NCBI GenBank assembly: GCA_030407085.1
Contig: CM059587.1
Span: 105,421,501-105,485,500, forward strand
Length of the DNA: 64,000 bases
Source: Trichopria drosophilae
Lineage: Eukaryota; Arthropoda; Insecta; Hymenoptera; Diapriidae
Direction of reading: 5' to 3'
In this document: piece by piece, positions 1-11,425 of the stretch
How the letters are laid out: every line of letters starts with the position of its first letter
How positions within the stretch are numbered: the first letter of the stretch is position 1
Program-made: the position numbers and the translations under genes
Notes under the pieces: model-generated
What the model saw: the letters and a program-made list of their open reading frames with translations, nothing else
What the model was told of the DNA's origin: nothing
The model's database searches: none

Positions 1-140
1 AAATTTTATTGGAAGATTCTGAAATAACATACAATTTTACGTTAGAAACAGTGGAGCTCAAATTTTTCTAAAGGCATTTATATACAAATTATCGATGTTT
101 AAACTAATACTGAAAATTCGTCCGGCTTAGCGTTAATGGG
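1..140. mobile_element. Right end of a TTAA foldback element (copy P1), cut by window edge
   Basis: The terminus reads CGTTAATGGG followed by TTAA at 141-144. The sequence before it, including the stretches TTGGAAGATTCTGA and GTTTAAACTAATACTGAAAA, closely matches the right arm of the complete foldback element at 35160-36331. I infer a copy of the same subfamily whose left part lies outside the window. The TTAA flank and CCC/GGG ends resemble piggyBac-type non-autonomous elements; no transposase is seen. Confidence 0.6.
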
Positions 141-144
141 TTAA

Positions 145-2680
145 ATTTTATACGATTGGGCAATAGATATTTTTTAAATATTAATTTCAAATTTGGCAAA
201 ATTTAAAAATGTTATATTATGTCAATCAAAAATACAATATTTAATATCCACTTCTATCAAGTATCATAAAGATTTATTCATTATCTCCGTAGATATTAAT
301 TTTTTAATGAAAAATTCAATTGCGCATAACTCGAAAATTCGAAAAATATTTTGAACCGTTTCTTTAACTCATAACCCTCCTTTTTTTTTTAGTATTTTCA
401 AATGAATACAAAAAGTTTGCAATTTTATTGTTACACTTTAAGAATTTTGACTCAACAGGTGAAATAGGAACTTTTGGTCGTCTCGAGACCCTTATAAGGA
501 ACAGGAATAACTCAGTTTAGTAAATGTCAATTATCTATCACTCTTTGAGTTTAAATTCGATAATTTCAGCATATTTATCGTGTAACCCAATTCAGAAAAG
601 ATTCTTATATATAATTTAATTACTGTTTTTATAATTGTATGGGCATTTTCCAAATACGGCTAATGTAAATCTTATTTTCAATATCTAACATGTGATATAT
701 TGTTCCATTTAAGGGCCCTCCAAACGGGGCGGATGAGCTATCAAAAAAGGGAGAAAACTTTGCGCCGCGATTTAGGATTTTTAAGGAACTTTTTTCAGAA
801 GTTCATTCACTCACCATCACACTTCATCAACTACCGGGTAAAGTAATATTCGCTATTTTTAAATACGAAAAATATAATATACCAATGAAACAAAAAAATA
901 AATTAAAAAAATATGTCAAAATATAATAATACTTGATATATCAAGTTGATGAAAACAAATAATCAATGAAATTATAAAACAATTATGTATTAGGGTGTTA
1001 ATAATGTAGGTTGACGAATTAAAAAACTCATTTTGGTATGCATGGAATCACCAGTTATATTTATTAAAACGTAAGAAAGACTTCGTTACAATTTCTCGAC
1101 TAAATTTGTGAACAAAGTCCCGTCAATAAAATAAATATTTGAGAACCATACTGGTCGACAGTTCTTCCGTAACTGCCTCTCCTTGTTTCAAATACAAGTT
1201 TCTGCATCTAATTTAAAAGATATAAATAATTTTGAATTCTTTTTTTCTCTAATCAGAAGTGTCTATTGTAAAAAACATGTTACATCCCAGACATTCCGTG
1301 TGGACACGTCAGACAGACCGCAGAAGATCCTGTCTTTCCCGTAATAGTTTGGTAATTGATTTGTATTTTTAAGCACTTTTAACAGAGGAGGAATGTTAGA
1401 GGTATTGAAAAAGTAGAGATATTCTCATTTATATAGTTATGTTTAAACATATTTGCATTTCTGGTTTGTTCTTGCGTTAATTAAATAGATAATAATTAGT
1501 AATAGTTGCTATCGGGTTAATTTAGAAAAATTAGCAGTGAAATTATATTATAATTGTGCATTTGGGTTCAGATGAATCCTTTTTTTTAGTAGCATCTTTT
1601 CCTGTTAGTCTTATTCTTAATTATCAAACTGGTTTTGAACGTGTGTTCAGCAGCTGTCAATAACAGATTTTAAGACTCCTACGCGTACCTCATCATTCAA
1701 AAGTTAACGCCACTGATGACAATAAAGAAATACAGAAAATTGTGACAAACTGATTCCGTTTGCGCTGTAATTTGTTTAATACACGCATAGTCGATGCATC
1801 TGTTTAAACATATAATAGTGCACACCATGAGGTTGAAGAGATTTGAGATATGGTCACTGATCTATACTATAGATCAGTGGATATGATCGGATCGTGAGTA
1901 GGAAACGCTAAAGGAAAGGAGAAAGATCCAAATAAATAAATTTTTCAAAAAGTCGTTCCCCATATTGAATTTTTTAATCTAGAACCTTATTGGTAATCAG
2001 TGCACTCTAAAATTATCGGACTGGAATTTCAGTCCATAGGCGTACAAGATGGAGTAGGCCGGATTCGACTACATTTGAGTTCTTTGGAGTCGAAAATACT
2101 CTAATGTCGTCAATAAACACGGAAAAAGAGAAAGGCGACTAAATGCCGTGTAGGCAGCACTAGTTACCACAGAACACTTACTAAAGCTGTAGCCGGCTTT
2201 TTTATTTCAACTCGCCATAATATAGTCAATTTTGAAGCTTTTGAAACTAATAAAAAAGAAATTGTTCATTAGAGATTTCCGCACCTAATGGCAAAATAAC
2301 AAATTATGTATCTCAATAAACAATAAAGTTATTAATTTTGTTTACGCAACTGCAAAATATACCTTCAGGCTTTTCGCTTATCGAGCGAATTTCGAGTATC
2401 CGTAAACTGTCAGCGAGAAAGTTGTTCATAAAGGTTCATAAAAAGGTATGAACAAATTTTCTAAAAAGTTTTGTCTTTATTGGTGTAATAGTCAAAATGT
2501 AATGAATAACTTCAATGTTTATTGAGATATAATTTGTTCTTTCTTCATTAGATGCAAAAAACTTTAAAGAACAATTTCTTTTTTTTACCCTAAGGCCGTA
2601 AAACTCGATTTCTCGACCTAGGGCGAAACCTTTGGCCGCGATTTATTGAGTCCTACAACAATCGGATAAAAAAATATATT
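145..2680. other. AT-rich intergenic DNA, no gene recognised
   Basis: No reading frame with recognisable protein similarity and no paired splice sites joining coding-looking segments were found on either strand. Slightly more GC-rich islands near 1290-1340 and 2040-2200 do not open into a convincing ORF. Confidence 0.5.
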
Positions 2681-2681
2681 A

Positions 2682-3017
2682 TTGGTCACGGGCAAAATAT
2701 CAATCTCGGGGGATAAACTTGACAATCGTCGAAGATCGATAATCGCGCCATTGGCACATAATGTACTATTATTCGTTTCAAAATCCTTAAAATTTAATAT
2801 GTTACAGAGAGCTGAAATAAAACACGTTTATCACGTTCCTGAATTTTGTAAAAAAACACAATGCGGTCTTGGATTTTATAGTGAGCAAGTAATTGAATCA
2901 GTTCATTCCGACTTCAAAACTATATGGACAAAATATAAAGTGTCCAATGATCACTCCGATTACCCGACACGACTACTTCGAGGTGTTTGTGAATATAATA
3001 GTCTTCACATGATGTAA
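2682..3017 (+). pseudogene. Transposon-like ORF fragment (C-terminal part of an unidentified element protein)
   Basis: An open frame of about 110 codons, beginning at a GTG rather than an ATG, ends at TAA 3015-3017. The second half contains GLGFYSEQVIESVHSDF followed by a Trp, a Tyr-Pro and a terminal YNSLH. I associate this pattern (EQ..ESVHSDF...W...V..YNS.H) with ORFs of arthropod transposons, but I cannot name the family with confidence. No partner domain, terminal repeat or catalytic triad is visible nearby, so it is probably a relic. It is followed by the two-copy direct repeat at 3111-3376. Confidence 0.4.
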
Positions 3018-3110
3018 ATTTTATAATTAATTTATTTTGTGATTATTGTAAATCAAATTTCTAAGATAAAAAGTTAAAATCATTAAAAAAAATTAAAAAA
3101 CCAATATGAT

Positions 3111-3219
3111 TTCAGTTTCTCACCGTCCATTATTTTCATTTTGGGCTTAAAATAATCAGTCTACCACCCCAAAGTAATTCCAAAAGAAAACTGCGATGTA
3201 GATTAACTTTTGGATTGAA
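3111..3219. repeat. Direct repeat, copy 1 (about 109 bp, period 157)
   Basis: Starts TTCAGTTTCTCACCG and ends TTTTGGATTGAA. It is nearly identical to 3268-3376; the stretch from GGCTTAAAATAATC to the end is the same in both copies. Confidence 0.9.
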
Positions 3220-3267
3220 TTAAATTTTAAAAAACGCTAAAAAAAGGGAAAAATCAAGAGACATAAT

Positions 3268-3376
3268 TTCAGTTTTTCATCCTCAATTATTTTCATTTTA
3301 GGCTTAAAATAATCAGTCTACCACCCCAAAGTAATTCCAAAAGAAAACTGCGATGTAGATTAACTTTTGGATTGAA
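3268..3376. repeat. Direct repeat, copy 2
   Basis: Second copy of the 3111-3219 repeat, offset by 157 bp. A few substitutions occur only in the first 40 bases, so the duplication looks recent or was homogenised. Confidence 0.9.
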
Positions 3377-3961
3377 CTTCGTCCAAGCTCACCGTGAGAT
3401 ATTATTTACATTTTGTTTTTACTACAATTTATTAATTTTTAAACCTCTACCTAAGACCAAGAATACCTAATTCGACATCCCAAATTGTTTAGCTGCAAAT
3501 TGATTTTGAAATTTGAGTATGAGATTAATTTTTATCATAATAGTTACAAATTATTATTTTGATCTGTCAAAACAACGGCCATTTTTCTCCACCTATATAT
3601 CAATTACTATTTTTTGATGCAGTAGGCTTAAAATTAAAATTAAAATGCTTATCATAAGCCTCCTGTGACAAAAATAGTAAATTGAGTAACCAAGTGGTAA
3701 TTTGAGATTTGTTTCTTATGTGATAACGCCAAATGCTATTTGACTATTTTTTAAACAAGTATAATAGTGAAACTGAAAATTATTTTTAATAAATAACAAG
3801 ATTTTGTAGTCAAATGTTCTACAGATTTTCATTTTAAGAAAATTATATAAAGAATATAAAATCAATAAAATAACGAAGAAAATGTTATATTGCAAAATTA
3901 TATTAAATGTTAACATTGCAATATCAAAACGGCAATTTGTTCTCGGATACATACATACTTA

Positions 3962-4740
3962 CAGTGGCGCTCAAAAAAATAGAGCTACTACAATAGCAAA
4001 AGCTAATCTTTTTCGAATATTTTGCTTCGATACGTGTGGCTTTTTCTTAGAAATGCGACCGTTAAGCTTCGCATCACACAATCTTCTTTTTATTGTTGAT
4101 GTTGACAGTTTTATATTGTGTTCGTTGAATAAAATGTCTTTAAGGCGTGGTGCAGTCAAAAATGGGTCTTTTTTCACTACTAGTGTAATTTTTCGATCCA
4201 TACGTGCACAAGTTTTTCGAGGTCTTCCTCGATTATCAATTGGTATTTTTGTTTCTTTTGATTTCTTAATCGCATTTTGAATACGTTTCCGCGAAACATG
4301 CAAAAGTTGTGCTATTTTATTCATCGATAAATCATGTTTATATAATTGAAATATTTGTTTACGTTCATCGTCACTTGTATGCTTTGCTCTCCCCATCTAC
4401 AATAAAAGCAACAACAACATTGCTAGTAAATGAAGGTGGGTGATTAATTATTTACAAATAGTAGTAAAAATAATATATTAGAGTTGATAAAAATATTTAA
4501 AATGCTTACAGTTTAAAGTGGCTCTATTATTTTGACCCTAATTATTACTAACCTTTAAATCTATTTTAACAGTATTAGTCTTTAAAACTGGATTATCGAT
4601 AGCAAACACACTTTGAAACGTTCTGTACCATTGTCTGAAAACAACTAAGTAATGTACTTTGCGCGGAACTCAAGTACCTTAATCCAAAACAATATTCATT
4701 TTCACATTTAGAGGTGGCTCTATATTTTTGAGCGCCACTG
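3962..4740 (-). mobile_element. Tc1/mariner-type element, internally deleted, with TIRs and TA target duplication
   Basis: The ends are inverted repeats: CAGTGGCGCTCAAAAA at the left and the complement of CAGTGGCGCTCAAAAATATA at the right, each flanked by TA (3960-3961 and 4741-4742). A second subterminal motif, GTGGCTCTATTATTTTGA at about 4518-4535, repeats the right end, giving the double-repeat ends known from some Tc1-like elements. Inside lies a minus-strand transposase start (3971-4396). At 779 bp the element is roughly half the size of an autonomous Tc1 element. Confidence 0.85.
3971..4396 (-). pseudogene. Tc1-type transposase, N-terminal DNA-binding half only
   Basis: The 141-residue frame opens MGRAKHTSDDERKQIFQLY and contains two helix-turn-helix segments. 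The first is around residues 24-42 (LSMNKIAQLLHVSRKRI). A GRPRK linker at about 57-61 is followed by the second region, with APRLKDIL and STSTIKRRL near residues 82-108. This is the usual paired HTH and GRPR-type linker of Tc1 transposases. The DDE catalytic domain that should follow is absent: the frame runs straight into the terminal repeat and stops. A product could at most bind ends; it could not catalyse transposition. Confidence 0.85.
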
Positions 4741-4742
4741 TA

Positions 4743-5680
4743 TTTTGCTCCCAAGGGAGAGAAAGTTCTACTTTGCTCCCGCGTTATGCGCAGCAAAACA
4801 CTATTTTCGTTCAGACTGTGAGAAGAAAAATATGTTAAACATACTACATGATAATTCTTAAATCACTGGTGTAGACTTTCCGACCTAAAAAACTCCATTA
4901 TATGCCCTTGATGCAAAAATGACTATTTTGGCATAAGTTCATACGTTTTTATTTTATTCTCATAACAATGTTATCAAAAAATGTTGATGCGCTAAAAGTA
5001 GCTAATGAGAAATAGTTTTTACGTTACTTTTCTACTACAAGGTAACGGATGATTTTGTACTAGAATAGTTGTAGATAACTAAAAAAAATCATGACTAGTC
5101 AATAACAAAATTACTACATTTCAATAAGGTATGAAATAAATGTTGTTATTGTATAAAAAAAATGTATAATAAAGAAAACTTTAATATTCCTGGGAAATTA
5201 TTGCTTCCGTTTATTCACAACACGAATCACATACCTCAGACTATCGAGTTACTGTTATCAGCATATCGAGAACATTTGAGGAAATATATTATTACAAAGT
5301 AGCTGCTTTGTTCTCGGTATTAGGTAATGAAATGCGTTATTTATATTACTTCATAATTTACACTGAAATTTTCATAGTTTATTAGATTATTTTTTTTCAG
5401 TTACTTCTTTTTCAGAACTAAAAGGATATAAGGGTGTCACAAAAGAATATTTAATTTTCTATTTGTTTCATACATTAATATATTTGAAATTAATGACCTA
5501 TAGCATAATGTTACTTACAAATTACTTTTCGACAGAAAATAACATTAACAATATTGCAATGGTGATACAAATAAATAGATTTCAATTCTAAAGAGCACTT
5601 TAGGATATCATCTACTTCATCTGTAACAATGATCTCACTTGTGACACATTACATATATTTTGCTGCATTCCCCTCTGCTG
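4743..5680. other. Intergenic DNA downstream of NDUFA1
   Basis: AT-rich, with no recognisable gene. The fragment ATGCCCTTGATGCAAAAATG near 4902 resembles the dispersed motif seen again at 32663-32800. Confidence 0.4.
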
Positions 5681-5686
5681 TTTATT
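5681..5686 (-). terminator. AATAAA overlapping the NDUFA1 stop codon
   Basis: On the minus strand the stop context GAATAAAC contains a canonical AATAAA that shares bases with TAA. Whether it is the signal actually used cannot be told from sequence. Confidence 0.35.
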
Positions 5687-8600
5687 CATCAGGAATATTT
5701 TCAAGGCCCTAAAAATAAATAAATTTATAAACGATATAAAAAATGATTTCATGAAATTGCTGCATGAATAAACTGGAAAAGAGAACTTTACCACAATACC
5801 TACAACTCGTTAGATGTGTACTAAATTTTGATAAATATGACATTACTATATTATATCTGTGGGGTATTTAAAATGCTATACGTCTTCAAAAGTGTGTATA
5901 AAAGTGTTAATATTTATTAACAAACATTACATTTATATAAAATAGCGAATTAAGTTAATTTCGAAGTTAAGAAAATGTGAAATACAAATTTTTATTGGCT
6001 TTTATTAAATTATTGATTAAAAACCTCCGGTTTGTAGTAAAGTACAAAGTAAATTATTTATAAATCTTTTTTCTCAAATTTTTACAATTACTAGCAGAAT
6101 TATTACGTAGAAGACATTTTTGAACTACATTAAAAAATTCGTACATATTTACATTATTAACTTTGAAAACAAATTTACTTCAGAACTAGACATTGAATTA
6201 ATTTGAAAGTTTTCATGCACGATTCTCATATTCTTATACGTTGAAGAAAATTTTAGAATTTTATTTTATACCATAACAAGCGAACTAACCTCATTAGATG
6301 CCAAATTGTATTTTGTACTTGATAATTTATTATTGAAACAATTTCGTTGAGAATGTGGTAAAATTAACTTTGAAATAAACTGTGAAGATAGTTAGACATT
6401 GAAATATAGTATGTTTGAGAAAAATATTTAATAACGTTTCCAAGCATTTAATTTTCACTATTAATGACATTGCTGAATGGAGAAAGTAATATTATTCTTC
6501 AACAAAAATTAAGCATAATTAAAAAAATTTGTTAAGCCACTTCCCAGTAAACAAATAGGAATAGCGAGGAATTGAAAAATTCATTTCCTGTCAATTGCTG
6601 TTTATTCCATTGATGACAGGATTCAATGGAATTTAGCGAAATATAAAATATTTGTTTCTGTTTCTTCCCAATTCTTATGAATTCCTGGAAAAATTGCATC
6701 CAATGGAATTGAAATAACAAAATTTTGTCTTTATTCCTTCAAATCTTTCTGAATTCAAAAGTATACGGTTCTTTTGCAGGTTTGGTAAATGAAATAAAAA
6801 TATACTTCTATATTCCTTTATGACACTTCATGTGTAAAATGCGATTTTACACTTATTATTTATTTTTGACACTTTAAATAAAATGTTTTTTTAAACGAAT
6901 GTGCATGTGTAGAAAAAACTTTTACGTCCTTGTATCGAAAAGTACTAGTTCGTATCAATGTATAATTAGCAATGTAATGGAAGTTTATTCACTTTGAAAA
7001 CTTGCAGCCGTTTTGAGTAAAAAATTAAATAGTCATGTAATTATTAAATTGATTATAAGTTAATAGTAATAATACTAAGGCCTTGTATTTTAGTTTAATG
7101 TTTTTTGGTCAAAATCATTAGAGCCTGGATTTTATTTTATGGCAAAAATTTGACGGCATTAACACAATCAATTTGTAAATTCCGGTATACACAGAAAGAA
7201 ATTTGAAGTAAATGCCACTGCTCAGGGAAGTAACAGCTACCGCACGATTTCTGATGAATTTTAAATGGCGATTAAAATTCGAAATCGTTAAAATGAAAAT
7301 TTGTATGAACAGATACAATTTTATTACACCTTTTTGAATAGTTATTCATAATTTTCCAACTATGTAGTTATTAATAATTAATTTTAATCATCTATAAACG
7401 TTGTTGAAACGGAAAAACTTAGCACTTTTTTCATTCTAAAGCTTCCGTATCAAAAACAGTGCAAGATACACTAAAAATGTACTAAAACTTTTTTGTAGAG
7501 CACAAAATTTCCTAAAAAAAAGTCAGCGAGGGCCCTAGACTAAAGTTAACAGCTTAGCCACGAGCAACAATGGAATATGCCTCATATTTTACAAAAATTC
7601 TAAAATATCCATAATTAACTTGTAAGACAAAATTCCAGCGTTATTCATGGATAAACTATTAACTTAGACTAGGGCTCTCACTGACTTTTTTTTAGGAAAT
7701 TTTGTGCTCTATAAAAAAGGTTGAGTGCATTTTTAGTGCATCTTGTTTTCGATACGGAAGCTTTAGAATGAAAAAAGTACCAAGTTTTTCCGTTTCAACA
7801 ACGTTTATAGATCATTACAAATAATTATACAGCCCAACAAAATTTTGTTGCCCTACAAGTAAGAGCCGATTCTGATAGGATTTTTGTTCCAGAATTCAAA
7901 TATGACCGCCAAAATATCCAATTGGCTCCAGTTTTTGAGATATTGAAGGTCAAAGGGGTTAAAAATGTGATTTTCGGCATTTTTCAATATCTGTTCACAG
8001 ATACCAAAAAATGATGTTGCTCCACTAGTAAAAGTCAATTTTCATATAATTTTTCACAAAGAATCGAAATATGTATTCGGAAATATTGAATTGGATTTAT
8101 TTTTTGTCCAAATTTCAGGTCAAAATTGTAAAAAAGCTTGCTTTAGGATTTTCTTTACGTCTATACTATAGAACGCGACGCAAATAATAAAAATACACAA
8201 AATGGTGGATCCAACATGTCCGACAAACCTATTAAAATTCAAACCACTTCAAACTCGTTATCGTCTTAACTAGTTTTCTAGAAAAACAGAAAAGAATATC
8301 TGAAAACACGATTTTTTACCCCTTTGACCTTCAATTTGGTAAAAAACAAAGTAAAGTTTCTAAAATGATAATGAGTTTGAAGTGATTCAAATTTCTAAAA
8401 GTTCGTCGGACATATTGGATCCGCCAATTTGCATTTCTTGATATTTTGCGTTGAGTTCTGTAGTATAGATGTGAAAATGTCCTAAAACACGATTTTTCAC
8501 TTTTTGACCTTCAATTTTGGGCAAAAAGTAGGTCCAAATCAATATTTTAGTGTACATATTTGGATTCTGTGGAAAAACTCCTATCAGAATTGACTGTTAC

Positions 8601-11222
8601 TATTAGAACAACAGAATTTTTTAGAGCTGTGAATAAATGCTCAAAATGTCTGAAATCGGATTTTTAGACACGTTTGACCTTCAATATCTCAAAAACTAGA
8701 GCCGATTGGATATTATGACGGTCATATTTGGATTCTGGAGCAAAAATCCTACCAGAATCGACTCTTACTTATAGGGCAACGTGAAATTCTAAAATTTTTG
8801 TTGGGCTGTGTTATTAATAACTATATCGCCTAGAAATTATGAATAAATATTCTCAAAGGTGTACTCAAATTGGATCTGTTTATAAAAATGTTCTTCTTAA
8901 CGAATTCGAATTGTAACCGTCATTTCAAATTCGTCAGAATCTGTGCGGTAACTACTGATAAAAATGCTGTCGCATTGACTTAAAATTTCTTTGCCTGTAG
9001 GAATTAAAAATTCCATGGAATTAATCACAGAATAGGAATTCAAAACAGAGAATCAAAGGAATTAAAACTACTGGATGCTGAATTTTGGTGTGGGAATTAA
9101 ATAAAAATAGATAACGTAATGATATAATTGTTCGTGTTGCGGTCTTATGGACAAAAGTAAAAATGAAAACAAACTAATAATAAGTGGGATTCAAAGAATT
9201 AAAATGGCTTTCTGGCTAATTTTGGATCAGGAATTAAAATATTACATAACTTTATTTCATTCCTTTCGATCCGAAGGAATTCAAAGGAATTAAAATCGTT
9301 TGCTAGTCAATCTCGATCTAGGAATAGAAAATACGACCATAACTTTTTGACAAAATTTCAATTCCAGATTGTTGTTAATGAGACCGAGACATATGCTCGT
9401 TAATTCTTTTCAATTTCTCTCAATTCCTTGCAATTCCTTTCTGTTTGCTGGATTTAAGACTCAAACTTTCTGATCTCCATTCAACAATATTTTTAAAATA
9501 AATGGCTTTTTATGAATGAAGCCTTTAATTTTTCATGAAAAAGGTTCTCTACAACTTTACCGAAGGAATATTTTCAAATGTTTTACGTAATCACTAAAAT
9601 TATTCAGAAATTGCGAAAAGTAATAATTTTTGTTTAAAATAAATGGAGACGTTTGGCATTTTACACAAATTATACGTTAAAGTTGTAGATAATCCGTTTC
9701 TCAAAAAATAACCGTCACTCTTTAAAATTCATCATTTTTTAAAAATTCGAAACTAACTTAATAAAGAAAATTTGAATTATTATTAACAGTTAAACAAATT
9801 AATTTTGCAGGTTACAATTTTTTTAAAGAACAATAATTTTCTCTTGTCAATATTATCATAACCCCTTTGTTGGCACAGAAAATTCTACAAAAAGTGCCCA
9901 GAATGGCAGGAACATTTTTTATCGCCATTTCGACTCCAACCCGTACTGAACGGTTTTCGAGGTCGCTGATTACGAATTTGAACTCAAAATGGCAAATCCA
10001 AAATGGTGGCCGAAAATTAAAAAAATTACTTGATTGTGATAAATTTTGAAATTTCAAGCTTGAATTCGTAATTAGCAACCCCGAAAATCCCTGAGTAACA
10101 AATTTCGTTACCATTGAATAACTTTTTTCATTTTTTTTCATTTTCGGTAGCCATATTGCATCCGCCATTTTGAATTTTTAAACTTTGACTTTAGATTCGG
10201 ATTCAGTGACCCCAAAAACCCTCAAGTTAGACTTGGATTCCAAATCGGAGCAAGTTAAATAGAAAAAAAACGATGTGCGCACTATTGCATCAACGAAAGG
10301 GTTAATAATGAAAATTTATTCCTTGGTGGTATTCAATATTTTTCCCAAACACACCTTATCCGAAAGTCTACCTAACCTAACCGAAATGACACTTTATGCA
10401 CGCAGTTGAATAAAATGATTGCATATACTTACGGGTACATTCCAAGCGGCTCCAGCAATTCTCTCATCTCTATTATAAAATCTGTATTCCCAAATGTTTC
10501 CCAATCGTCGTTTGTATGGCTAGAATATAAAAAGAAATAGGAATACTATGAAAAACATAAAAACAATATATAATTAGATTACAAAGAGACATTATATAAT
10601 TCCTTTGACATATTATAAATAGTATCAAACGTCTAGAGTTATGTACCCATTAATCATTTTACTTGAAGTTCAGCAACAAAAATTGAAATAAAACTCCGAA
10701 ATTTATTTACACGCTATTTCTTAAGAAATTAAGTTTTTTGTATTTAATTTAATGTATATTTAATGTTTTATAACATAACTTTGAAATATTGATAAAACAT
10801 TCTCATTTACAAGGAAATAGATAAAGAAATAATACAAATCTTCAAAATATAGATAAATTGATTATTCAAAAAGCTGTAAAAAGATATTTTTAGTGATGTA
10901 TCTCGTTATATTGCGTAAATAATTCATAACTGTTCCATGTAATTGGAAACATTTTCCAAAAATTGTTTCAACTTTTTTTGCGTATGTCAATCGACTGAGT
11001 TCAATAATACGTTTTGTTAGGTTTTTTTTTTATCTAAGTTCAAATTTAAGAAATAAGATGAAAATAGGATTATTTGGACTCTCAAATTCTCACCAAACTT
11101 TTCATTGAAAAAAAATTACTTACATTATTAAACATGAATTTGTTAAGTTCATACGACAAAAATTGTGGTATATACATGAAAACTCCAACGATTACCACAG
11201 GTGGAAGACACTCAAACCACAT
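5682..11222 (-). CDS. NDUFA1: NADH dehydrogenase [ubiquinone] 1 alpha subcomplex subunit 1 (MWFE subunit of complex I)
   Basis: Accessory subunit of mitochondrial complex I, a single-pass inner-membrane protein needed for complex assembly. Model: join of 11124-11222, 10433-10519 and 5682-5708 on the minus strand, 70 residues, the typical length of this family. Residues 1-4 are MWFE, the subunit's namesake. A hydrophobic segment follows (about residues 7-23), then basic residues and RDERIAG (about 50-56), matching the family's RDxRxSG stretch. The last exon encodes only GLENIPDE and the stop, matching the family C-terminus. All junctions are GT-AG and phase 0 (donors GTAAGT and GTAAGT; acceptors TTCTAG and TTTTAG). 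The last intron is 4.7 kb and packed with repeats. An AATAAA (5681-5686) overlaps the stop codon. The very small last exon is the least certain part. Confidence 0.85.
7391..7818. repeat. Inverted repeat, about 155-bp arms with about 115-bp loop
   Basis: The left arm begins TCTATAAACGTTGTTGAAAC and continues through AAGCTTCCGTATC to GGGCCCTAGACTAAAGTTAA. The right arm (from about 7660) runs back as the complement, ending CAACAACGTTTATAGA. The two arms are nearly identical. Confidence 0.85.
7829..8809. mobile_element. Palindromic MITE with ACAGCCCAACAAAAT termini
   Basis: The ends ACAGCCCAACAAAATTTT and AAAATTTTTGTTGGGCTGT are inverted repeats. Long imperfect arms continue inward, with AGAGCCGATT, TTTGAGATATTGAAGGTCAAA and matching complements near 8670-8700. 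The middle carries AATGGTGGATCCAACATGTCCG and a mirrored copy near 8400-8420. No coding capacity. A related fragment lies at about 38930-39185. Confidence 0.75.
9520..9715. repeat. Short imperfect inverted repeat
   Basis: TCATGAAAAAGGTTCTCTACAACTTTACCG near 9532 pairs with the complement of CGTTAAAGTTGTAGATAATCCGTTTCTC near 9672. It lies in NDUFA1 intron 2. Confidence 0.5.
9862..10300. mobile_element. Short TTAA-type foldback element
   Basis: The left end is ATAA followed by CCCCTTTGTTGGCAC; the right end is CAACGAAAGGG followed by TTAA. The arms pair imperfectly: AAAATGGCAAATCCAAAATGG around 9987 pairs with CCATATTGCATCCGCCATTTT around 10151. It looks like a 439-bp relative of the longer TTAA foldbacks, with the left target site mutated from TTAA to ATAA. 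Confidence 0.45.
10371..10382. repeat. Short CCTAA (TTAGG-type) run
   Basis: CCTAACCTAACC, two and a half telomere-type units. A similar pair of units lies near 14681-14690. Too short to imply telomere proximity. Confidence 0.5.
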
Positions 11223-11388
11223 TATTTATGATTTATAAAATAACTGTGTTGATATAAAAATTATTACGACGTCCTTCGTCTAACCTATATTATCTTTTTT
11301 TGCAAGAATAGAAACTTCGATTATCGATGTCTCGATTCGAGACTCTCGAACCGAAAGATTCGAGAACAGCTGTTTTATTTTATGTATG

Positions 11389-11399
11389 TGCGCATGCGC
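11389..11399. promoter_or_regulatory. Candidate NRF-1/Ewg-type site upstream of NDUFA1
   Basis: TGCGCATGCGC is a perfect match to the palindromic NRF-1 (insect Ewg) consensus. It lies about 170 bp upstream of the NDUFA1 start codon, in an unusually GC-containing patch that also holds CTCGATTCGAGACTCTCGA. NRF-1 sites are typical of nuclear genes for respiratory subunits, so the position fits. Function is inferred. Confidence 0.45.
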
Positions 11400-11425
11400 T
11401 TGAAATTTCAAATGTCCTAAATTAA

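Larger units (their letters stand above)
7189..9000. mobile_element. Foldback element with about 190-bp inverted arms, interrupted by further elements
   Basis: The left arm (about 7189-7385, from CACAGAAAGAAATTTGAAGT to TAGTTATTAATAA) is the imperfect reverse complement of about 8812-9000 (GTTATTAATAACTA to AAATTTCTTTGCCTGT). Internal landmarks such as CGCACGATTTCTG and CAGAATCTGTGCG pair. Between the arms sit a second palindrome (7391-7818) and a complete palindromic element (7829-8809), giving a nested structure. Confidence 0.65.
6542..9451. mobile_element. Candidate large element with CCCAGTAAACA / TGTTTGCTGG ends inside NDUFA1 intron 2
   Basis: The left end CAGTAAACAAATAGGAAT plus GCGAGGAATTG is mirrored at the right by CAATTCCTTGCAATTCCTTTCTGTTTGCTGG. 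That is a terminal inverted repeat of about 30 bp with several mismatches. Both flanks are rich in GGAATT-type low-complexity sequence (6550-6770 and 9000-9450). No ORF is present. It would enclose the foldback elements at 7189-9000. The boundaries are plausible but I could not find a clear target-site duplication. Confidence 0.4.

Noticed and set aside
3111..3376. CRISPR-like direct repeats
   Set aside because: Two long copies in a eukaryotic, transposon-rich setting; no array or spacers.
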